Of a DNA stretch of 64,000 bases, positions 56,002 through 64,000 are shown in pieces; position 1 is the first letter of the stretch; each line of letters begins with the position of its first letter. Position numbers and translations under genes: made by a program. Source of the DNA: Phoronis australis (taxonomy: Eukaryota > Phoronida > Phoronidae); the NCBI GenBank assembly GCA_002633005.1, contig NMRA01000286.1:278175-342174 (forward strand), written 5' to 3'. Under the pieces are notes generated by a model that had not been told where the DNA came from, did no database searches, and saw nothing but the letters and a program-made list of their open reading frames with translations.

Positions 56002-59000
56002 CTAGTGAAACCTATATTGTTTAGCTGGCTTTAAGTTAATGTATGTCTTCTTCATTTCATCAGTCATTTCTTTCTTTACTTCGCTGAACCTCTCGCCCTT
56101 TGTACTGACCACCTGACCCTCTCGGTAGCGAATCATCTTCTTCGCATCCTAGATGAATGAATCAATAAAAACAAAGTACAGTTTCAACCAACAAGCTTTG
56201 TATTTGGAAATCACTTCAAATGGTACCTTCAAACAGTCGGTCAAGTCAATATCCTGACTAATCTAACCACCAAAATCACTTCAAATGATACCTTCAAACA
56301 GTCGGTCAAGTCAATATCCTGACTAATCTAAACACCAAAATCACTTCAAATGGTACCTTCAAACAGTCGGTCAAGTCAATATCCTGACTAATCTAACCAC
56401 CAAAATCACTTCAAATGGTACCTTCAAACAGTCGGTCAAGTCAATATCCTGACTAATCTAACCACCAAAATCACTTCAAATGGTACCTTCAAACAGTCGG
56501 TCAAGTCAATATCCTGACTAATCTAACCACCAAAATTAAAAGATATTCTATTTCGGTCAAAAAGTAAATGCTAAACTTAACACTTTTCTTATTTTTCAAA
56601 CACTAACATTGGTGAAAATGTTCAATGCTAGCAAAGTGAAATTTTCTTAAGTTCTGTTGAGAAATTTTGACAAAATGAAATTTCTTTTGCCTGCCATATT
56701 GTGTCTTAAACTGGAGATTTTTTCGTAGCTTTGACGTCATAACACCAGGTAATCTTATACTTTGTATCTTTTTTCCAACAATTTGTTGTAGCTTTACAGA
56801 GCTTTGACTGACCATGAGGCTAATGTTTGTGCAACAAAAACTTGATAGATTTCTGTGATGTTCGACATTGGGCAGGCTCATTATTGAGCTTGTAAGATGC
56901 AACCTCTGGTAAACCTGTCAGTGAGGAATTATGTAAAGCGCTATAATTTGTTACCGGGGTAATTCAAATTGACAGTTTTGATTTTTTGCAAAAGTCACAC
57001 ATGTAACATGAAATAGTGATAAATTTGCAAGAATTAAATACATACTTGTGATTTTCCCATGGATTCCTAAACAGAACAAAGTTGAAAATCACGCTTTTAG
57101 CTTTTAAATTAATGACCATCCACAAGACCAGCTGTTGCTGCTTTAAATGAAATATACAATTTCATGATGAAGAACATTTTGTAAATTGTGACTCCATGAT
57201 ATTTGTGAATACTTTGCAAAGCACTGATTTCGGTGTGAAGTGATTATAAGAATGTTTATAAAGTTTGAAAGGATATCGGTTTTACCGCCAAAAAACATAT
57301 TTTTCTGATTACTGTTGGATGGGATAGACTTCTTGAAGTTATTACCTTCGACCAAAGTTATAAAACAGCAAAATCCATTGTTTTTTGATAACATTACAAA
57401 TCGCCAATTTTCACCATTGTCTGCCAGACATTTGCTGAAATCAAGGCTAGTGTCTTTATGATTTAAATACTCTTAATACACTCTGCTACAAAACAGAGGC
57501 AGAGCATTCAGCTGAGCTACTATGAGATAGCAGATTTGATTCCGCACAACAACTAATTTCAGTAAAACTGATTTTCTTTCCGAGAACCTCCCTTTAAACC
57601 AGACAAACATTCTTTTACTGTTTGTCTTTAGTAATAAATTTCTAGCCTTTGTACTAAATTACCTTGGTTTTCAGAACAGGTCGGTGTGTTTTCTTGTCTT
57701 CATCAGTGTCTACGTATGCATATCGGTCAACAATGTGCTGCTTAGAAACCTTTCCATTGTCAAGTTCTGATAGAGACTTGTGTCTTACTCTTGGAACCTT
57801 AAAGTAATAGACAGATAGTCAGTTCACACATCGGCAAAATGTAGTCAGTTTCACCAGTTAAAAGTCCCTCAAAAACACAGCTGATGTGAATGATTGCAAA
57901 ATGTAGTCAGTTTCACCTATTAAAAGTTACTCAAAAACAAAGCTGATAGGAATGATTGCAAAATGAAGTCAGTTTCACCTATTAAAAGTCGCTCAGAAAC
58001 ACAGCTGATGTGAATGATTGCAAAATGTAGTCAGTTTCACCTATTAAAAGTCGCTCAAAACACAGCTGATGTGAATGATTGCAAACTGTAGTCAGTTTCA
58101 CCTATTAAAAGTTGCTCAAAAACAAAGCTGATATGAATGATTGCAAAATCCATTTCTGCCAACTTCAGACACTATTTACTCAGATTGGAAAAAGCTCACC
58201 ATGACATTTCAATTTATGAAACCGGTATTGCCTAATAAAAGTATTTAGTTAAGCGCTGTTTTCTACCGTTTTTGGTGCAAACATGATGAAAATACAAAGA
58301 ATTTCCAAAAGAACCCTCACCAAGTAACATCTCCAAAGAGAAGAGGTTTGAAAAAGCCACTGAGGGGACTCTTTTGTCATCATTTTGCACACACACGTGA
58401 ATGAAAAATGTGCAAGGTGTCATCAATTGCTCAATTTTTACTCTAAAAATATTTGAAGTTTATTACTTGCACAGAAAGACTTCACAGGACTTTTCTTATG
58501 GTAGCTTATCTGCCGACAAAGCAAATCAAGGTGGAATTTCAAGTTCATGACCAATCAGAGCACAGCGGTTAGCAATACAAGCTTTTGAAAGGTACCGGGG
58601 TCAACAACAAAAAAATTCCCAAATAGCCCCAGTACATTTTTGTGATGAAGGAGACCTTTGGGGGCTTTTCTGAACATAAAATGACATTTAAGTGAAAATC
58701 TATAATTTATCTTAGCTTGCAAACAAATCACAACTGAAACAAAAACTTCCACAATTTTATGTTCTGGTGTTTCCCTCCATTTCACAATAACAAATGCCTG
58801 TCAGTGAGTTACCACTGGATCATAACCCAAGATGCACTACCATTTAAATCATGCAACATCCTCAAATAGATCCAATGGTTCAGACTCACTTTAGACTTCT
58901 CCTTGAAGGCTTCCCCACTTTCTAGCCTGTCTAGTATCAGCTGCACCGCCTCCTCTGGGTTGCCGTTGGTAACACTCAAACAATGCTTAACCTCAATACT

Positions 59001-62000
59001 ACATGCATTAGGGAACATGTCTTGCAGCATTTTGACTCGTTCATCCAATTCTGGGTCGCACTCCGCCTTCAAAGAAACACATTGCAAAGGTTGTTCGGTT
59101 TTCTTTCCTCACAATGCACTCATGATTATATTCAATACACAGCTTTTTCACACCTAAGTTTTGGACCAAATGCAACTTTCCGCCAGACTGTGATACAGAT
59201 CTAAAACGTCTGCTATCCAAAAAATCNAATACATGTTTGATTCAATTCTAATTATGAGAAAAAAGGTCACCTTACATTAACCTACAACCACTAAATACTC
59301 CTTATGCTTTGATTAATATGGAAACAGACTTGCGTTGTCTTCCAATCACTCTATCACACTCATCTGGCCTACTCATGATATTGAATGAGACTGATAATGA
59401 TACTAAAAGTGATACTAATAATGGGGCATTTGTTACAGAGAATATAATATTTTAAGAAATTTGGTATACAGTACATAACTCTACCTGGGCTACCTCCGAT
59501 GGTGACACTAAAGGGCTCTCCCCTTCTGAATCTTTTCTGTTCTTGGGTTCAACAAAGTTAAAGAATGGTTTTGCAGCTGAGCTCACTTCTGGAGATGAGT
59601 CAGCCTCAGCCTCACAGTCTTCCCCGTTGTCACTGAGACGAGAAGCCAACTCAAACATCCACTCACTGACTTGTTCACTGAAATGACAGCCATAGCAACA
59701 ATGACAAAACTGTGTGTTTGTATATGAACAATAGTGATACTGGATGATACTAAACATCCTGTCTTAGACATAACCATGGATGTTTCCAACCATATTGACA
59801 GCACAAAGTTTGGATATCAGTAGCCAGTAAGTGAATTTTATGCATTTTGGAAGCTGACAATCTTCACAGATGGGTGCCACAAATACATGGGCATTTCAAT
59901 AGAACTAAAAGTATCAGCAGTTATGGACAAGCAACTATGTTGGCATGAGGGCATACAAGTGAAATGTTGGACAATCTAGAAGTCAGGATTTAGGTGACCA
60001 TGGGCATTATCCTACACTGAAATGATACACTGTGTGTTAAGAAGTGAAGTGCTGGCTTTATAGCACTGGTTGAATTAGTTCTTGTGTTGAAATTAATAAC
60101 CAGAAGTGACCAATCATGGCTATTTTCAAGTTCTGTGGTCATGTCTATCACATCCATAGCTGCAACTCAAAACAAATGTGGCCATGTTCAAGTGGCATGT
60201 GCATATCCATGGTTACACAACTGTAGTGACCTCCCATCACACCGCACTCACTCCAAAATTTCCAATGGCGTGAAGTGCGTCAGCCATAGTTTAACATAAA
60301 AGGGATGCTGACGTTTCAAGAACCTAAAAAACAGCCAGTTGGGAATTATTTCATCCTTTCAATAGGCATAAACTATGCTTACTTTTGGATGCCTCCAAAA
60401 CCAGGCAGGTAAGCCTCCATCATCTCTGTGAACTGATCAACATCGAGGTTCTCTTCCGAACTTCCAAGTTCACCCAGATCCTCAAGAACACCAACCATGT
60501 AACTCAGTACAATGTCATCTATGGCGCTGAAATCGATGACGTTACAAAAAAATAGTTACCCATCTTGTACGGAAACCTTCCTTAACAGTCTATGTACAAT
60601 GAAGATTTCATTAAATTCCAACAAAAATAATAAATTACTGACATTTTTTCCATTTTTTCAAAAGCTCACTGCACTGCTAAAAATGCTCAAAATTTCATTC
60701 TGAGTTTGTTTATGACAGCTCTACAATAGAAACTGCACAAACAACAAAGTAAAGTTTTTTGCTGCTACATGTTCATTGAAAATTTCGATAAAATGAATTT
60801 CGCCGTTCTGCCACATTGTGTTCTAAATTAAAGAAAATTTGCGCCATACAAAGTTCGTCTCCTTGGTTCCAAGACCAACGGTATATGAAACTTGATTCCA
60901 TTCTTTAAGTAATGAGAGTACAGCAATTTGTACACAACCGAAAAACCATGAAAACAGCAGAACGGTTTAACATGTAAAATTAGGAACATTAACTCGACTT
61001 CTTAAACACCCATGCAGTGACTATTACGACAAGTCATTTCAACACTTATACTATACTGACATTAGAGGAACAAGTGCTGTGAATTCGCCACGCAGCTCAA
61101 GAACGAGAGTGATGTCATATTGATGAAGAAATATAAAATGCGCTTAAATGGACTCATTTGATTAAATGCGAAGGCAACCTTTTTTCATGTCAGTTTTAGC
61201 AAAAATAAGTTCGTTGGTTACCCTAGACATATTTTCAACTTAATTACAGCTTTTCGTAATTTAATTAATTATTTGTTCTCTACTCTGGAAGTGACGTTTT
61301 GGGAGGCAAGAATTTCGCGACAATTTCTTTTCATATAGTCTGACTATGAGAGCTTTCGAGTCAGTCATTGATCTACCTCGGTTGTGATAAGTTAGGTCGT
61401 CGTTTGCTTTTGTTTACGTGTCAGTCAACATGCCACACTGTTGCTGTGTACCGGGATGTACTCATTATGGCCCAAAGCCTGTAAGCAGCCCTGCTGCGAT
61501 GTTGAGTAATCACTGGGAGTGAATACAGGTCCAGTCAGTGAAGAGTACAGTTTGTCGTTCAATGAACAGATCGGTGAGCCAAACTTTGATAAGTTTATTG
61601 TGGACTTGTCTAAAGTATTGGAGCTATTTAAAAGGTGCCAGGTGTGTGGCGAGGGAGTCACACGGCGGGGTGTAAGCAGTTTGTGTGCTCAGGTCACTAT
61701 CCAGTGGGAGTGTGTCGCGGTACACTCGGGCAAGTGGGACAGTTGTTCTTCTGTTCATGAGACGATAATGAGTACATCCCGGTACGCAGCAACAGTGTGG
61801 CATGTTGACTGACTCGTAAACAATAGCAAACGACGACCGAACTTATCACAACCGAGATAGAACAATGACTGACTCGGCAGCTCTCACAGTCGTACTATAT
61901 GAAAAGAAATTGGCGCGAAATGCTTGCCTCCCAAAACGTCACTTCCGGAGTAGAGAACGAATAATTAACTAAATTACGAAAAGCTGTAATTAAGTGGAAA

Positions 62001-62250
62001 ATATGTCTGGGATAACCAACGAACCTTATTTTTGCTAAAAAAGACATGAAAAAGGGTTGCCTTTGCCTTTAAGCGACGTGCAAACAGGGGCAAGTACCAT
62101 TCCTCAAGGGGTTGTGGGTTCGAATGCCGCTCATGCAGCGGTGCAAATGGATTTGCTCTTGAGGTTGTTAATACACTACCTTACTGAGATGTCTGGATCA
62201 TGTCTCTGAAGAAACTCCTCCAAAGACCTTTTAACAATCGCCTCAGTCAT
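56002..62250 (-). CDS. CUEDC2: CUE domain-containing protein 2, complete, 6 coding exons
   Basis: CUEDC2 is a ubiquitin-binding regulatory protein; in mammals it has been linked to NF-kB/IKK control, steroid receptor turnover and the mitotic checkpoint. The joined exons give 867 nt and 288 residues (human 287). Exons in transcription order: 62180-62250, 60383-60526, 59485-59677, 58890-59066, 57663-57797, 56002-56148. All junctions are in frame with GT-AG ends. The ATG is preceded by an in-frame TGA 18 nt upstream. Features: an N-terminal conserved block ending [11 protein letters not shown] and MMEAYLPGF (1-70); a Ser/Glu-rich linker (90-136); the CUE domain at about 145-187 with its ubiquitin-contacting MFP motif (153-155); and a C-terminal block [10 protein letters not shown]...[14 protein letters not shown] (252-288). 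This C-terminal block is nearly identical to human. The gene converges with MAN2C1. Confidence 0.96.
56208..56532. repeat. 65-bp minisatellite, 5 copies, in CUEDC2 intron 5
   Basis: Units start at 56208, 56273, 56338, 56403 and 56468, an exact 65-bp period, beginning AAATCACTTCAAATGGTACC. Copies differ at only one or two positions, implying recent expansion or homogenisation. The array ends 59 nt before the acceptor of exon 6 in the direction of transcription. Confidence 0.95.
57838..58150. repeat. 62-bp minisatellite, 5 copies, in CUEDC2 intron 4
   Basis: The block TAGTCAGTTTCACCTATTAA recurs from 57841, 57903, 57965, 58027 and 58088 (period 62, last 61). Copies are less uniform than in the 56208 array. 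The array stops about 40 nt before the exon 5 acceptor in the direction of transcription. It is unrelated in sequence to the intron 5 array. Confidence 0.93.
58890..59066 (-). CDS. CUEDC2: CUEDC2 exon 4: CUE ubiquitin-binding domain
   Basis: This 59-codon, phase-0 exon encodes residues 137-195, starting [20 protein letters not shown]. It has the MFP motif of helix 1, a conserved [12 protein letters not shown] helix 3 and a leucine-rich end, so nearly the whole CUE fold is on one exon. CUE domains bind mono-ubiquitin weakly through the MFP and the C-terminal di-leucine-like patch, seen here as LIL. Confidence 0.93.
61162..62072 (+). mobile_element. THAP element, shorter copy, in CUEDC2 intron 1
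   Basis: This has the same architecture as 11119-12470: TTAAA-GCGAAGGCAACC left end, GGTTGCCTTTGCCTTTAA right end, ~250-bp inverted arms with CATGTCAGTTTTAGC and TCCGGAGTAGA/TCTGGAAGTGA blocks. Relative to the longer copy, about 440 bp is deleted between the CTCATTAT and CCTGTAAGCAGCCCTG segments, removing most of the THAP domain. The element is antisense to CUEDC2. Confidence 0.75.
61519..61812 (+). pseudogene. Internal fragment of THAP-element protein
   Basis: A 97-codon open frame reads [20 protein letters not shown], then [16 protein letters not shown] and [20 protein letters not shown]. The Cys-x2-Cys followed by a ECV...WDS block resembles a zinc-binding segment that follows the THAP domain in many animal THAP-transposon proteins (inference from memory of that pattern). 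Its N-terminus was lost with the internal deletion; the residual start [14 protein letters not shown] lies at 61430. Confidence 0.55.
62080..62150 (+). repeat. tRNA-like SINE fragment
   Basis: A box-B-like GTGGGTTCGAATGCC (about 62124-62138) lies inside a short tRNA-like context directly right of the THAP element. No complete cloverleaf is seen. Confidence 0.3.
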
Positions 62251-62494
62251 TGCCTCAACTTTACATCATTACTAAGCACCAGCACAGTTAAACTAGAACT
62301 CCTGAAAATGTACAGCGCAGAATACACAACTTGTTATCTGACTAAATCTTATATCTACAAGAGGTTAACTGATTTTTGATTTCTCATTTCCAGTGTCATT
62401 CAACCAAAAAGAATGTGGTCAGTACTAGTAGATCCCTAGGGCAGGGCAGTCACAAGAAATTTGGGTACGCATGTTTCAATAGTTTCAAGTGAAA

Positions 62495-62652
62495 GCAGTG
62501 TTGTAGCGGTAAAATTAGCGGTAAGTAGGCGCCCAAAGCCCATCGTATCACCTTGAGCACTGAATGTAGGTTACGGAGCGAAGGTGCTACCTTCAAATGC
62601 CAAAAGTTGGTTGGCTGCGCCTACGTGCGCCTATGCCCCACTACAGCACTGC
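62495..62652. mobile_element. Small inverted-repeat element
   Basis: The left end GCAGTGTTGTAGCGG and the reverse complement of the right end GCAGTGCTGTAGTGG pair over about 15-20 bp. Internal GTAGGCGC/CGCCTAC blocks also pair. The size is about 158 bp and it is non-coding. Confidence 0.5.
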
Positions 62653-63556
62653 ATGAAAGTGTCACCTCAGGCCTGGGCACTTTAGAAATGTAGAGCACAA
62701 TTTTGACAACAAGGGGCTATTTTAATCAATGTGCCAATATGTACCTAGGCCTCAAAAGCCCAGTCGCCAGCTGGGTGACCCAGTAAAACAAATCACCCAG
62801 CCAAAATTTAGGGTCACCAAGTTTTTAAACAGTGTTAAAACTATAGTGGGCTTTTGAAGACTCAAGTCTCATTTTGAACTGGCAGAGTCGACAACACTGC
62901 TGCCAAATATTAATCAAAGCCATTTGTTTATTGGGAGATGACGCCAGCTAGTCATCTATAACTGAGAATTCCCATTCTATCCAGAGAAATGCACTTTACG
63001 CATATCCCTACGACGCAGATGATAAATTGATCGAACTGCCTCTCTGAAACACACACTGACTCAAATTTTATTTAAATCCTGTCGAGGTTTGGGATTGGGC
63101 ACTGACACTCTTTGACCTTACTTGAATGACGGTAGTGGGAAAAATCAAGATCACTCTTCACATTCACTCAAATCCTGATGCTGCAGGAATGTGCGTTTAG
63201 AACATGGTACACTGATGGTATTACTGATTCCATAAAAAGTTCTTTACGACATAACACGAGGTAAAACTAAACATGTTTGTTCTCACAGCCTGCCCTAGAA
63301 CATTAGGCGTTACATCCCAATTCCCAATCAGCAACTATGAATGCTTCTACCTCATACACTTCTTTAAGGGATTCCTTTTTGAAACATACCAAAAGTTTCT
63401 GGCGATTGCTCTGCATCCCCCAATAAGAAATCTTAGATAAATTTACATTGTCAAAACTTCAAGAATCAAAACTTTTCAAAAAATAAAAATGAGCAAATAT
63501 ATGTTATTCAGTTGGTAAAGATGACACTATATTATATATAGCACATATTCTAGGTA

Positions 63557-63700
63557 AAAGTTCAGTAAACGGGTCCCTCTTCAAAATGGCTTTTGGGAAC
63601 CAGTTTTCACTGAATAATGGACATTGTCATATTTTACTCATTAAAAACTGGTTCCCGGTACCCATTTTGAAGACGGACCCGTTCACTCGACTTACACCCA
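63557..63700. mobile_element. Inverted-repeat element with ~50-bp arms
   Basis: The left arm AACGGGTCCCTCTTCAAAAT, GGGAACCAGTTTT is mirrored in the right arm (reverse complement AACGGGTCCGTCTTCAAAAT, GGGAACCAGTTTT). The spacer is about 30 bp. It is a MITE or foldback element. Confidence 0.7.
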
Positions 63701-64000
63701 AATTCTACACATCTTCTCACTGAGAACTGTGCTAGTAGTAGGATTAGAGAGTGTGGTCACTTTCTTTAGCCAAGAACTTAGAAGTAGTACTGTACGGGTA
63801 GGTTAAAAACTGACCAGCCCATAGTTCCACAGATGCTGACTCTGTCTATAGTACTACAGATGCGATCTCACCAATCTGACCAAGCCACGGCACTAATCCT
63901 GCTAATGCTAATATAGTATTAATAGCAAGTACTTAGTCTTAATTAAGTTAGTGAGTAACTAATTATTTACAAATTATGACACTTGAAATGGGGTCGCAAT

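Larger units (their letters stand above)
62251..64000. other. Upstream flank of CUEDC2
   Basis: The CUEDC2 5' UTR and promoter should lie within the first few hundred bases, but no clear core element is visible. Two inverted-repeat elements (62495-62652 and 63557-63700) occupy part of the rest. No coding exon is seen. Confidence 0.5.

Noticed and set aside
56208-58150. CRISPR-like regular arrays
   Set aside because: Whole units repeat with no unique spacers and the host is an animal nuclear genome; these are minisatellites.
62180-62184. Using the GTAAGG donor at 62184 for CUEDC2 exon 1
   Set aside because: It joins out of frame to exon 2 and meets a stop after three codons; the donor 5 nt further keeps the frame and the gapless alignment to human.

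Overview
The window is animal nuclear DNA: AT-rich, with long introns, GT-AG splicing and many decayed transposons and minisatellites. The three protein-coding genes resemble their human counterparts closely, while the repeat content does not look vertebrate. I infer an invertebrate deuterostome (hemichordate or amphioxus grade), but the exact lineage cannot be fixed from the sequence alone. Short runs of N (one base near 26231, six at 36604-36609, one near 59227) show it is a draft assembly.

Layout: (1) 1-3214, minus strand: first coding exon (2402-3214) of a PDE3-type cyclic nucleotide phosphodiesterase. It encodes the membrane-anchoring N-terminal region. Everything left of 2402 is its first intron, and the catalytic exons lie outside the window. 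(2) 3215-21070: about 18 kb with no recognisable host gene. It holds a ~350-bp TIR element, a foldback element, a THAP-transposase-derived element with ~250-bp terminal inverted repeats (11119-12470), a TIR MITE (13316-13742), a broken jockey/CR1-like LINE on the minus strand (about 15075-17550), and further direct and inverted repeats. (3) 21084-52393, plus strand: a complete MAN2C1 (cytosolic alpha-mannosidase, GH38). I resolved 29 coding exons, every junction in frame, giving 1055 residues. (4) 52394-56001: intergenic space between two convergent genes, with a 90/51-bp minisatellite. (5) 56002-62250, minus strand: a complete CUEDC2 (CUE-domain protein), six coding exons, 288 residues. Its intron 1 carries a second, shorter copy of the THAP element. 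(6) 62251-64000: upstream flank of CUEDC2 with two more inverted-repeat elements.

The genes are functionally unrelated: membrane cyclic-nucleotide signalling, cytosolic free-oligosaccharide catabolism, and ubiquitin-linked regulation. There is no operon or gene cluster. The most notable points are an apparent ~2.25-kb tandem duplication of MAN2C1 exons 12-13 across an N gap, best read as two haplotypes placed in series; a repeat family in MAN2C1 introns with a palindromic head, a conserved tail and ~150/450-bp internal periodicity; and minisatellites sitting against splice sites, including one that has copied the end of exon 22 together with its splice donor.
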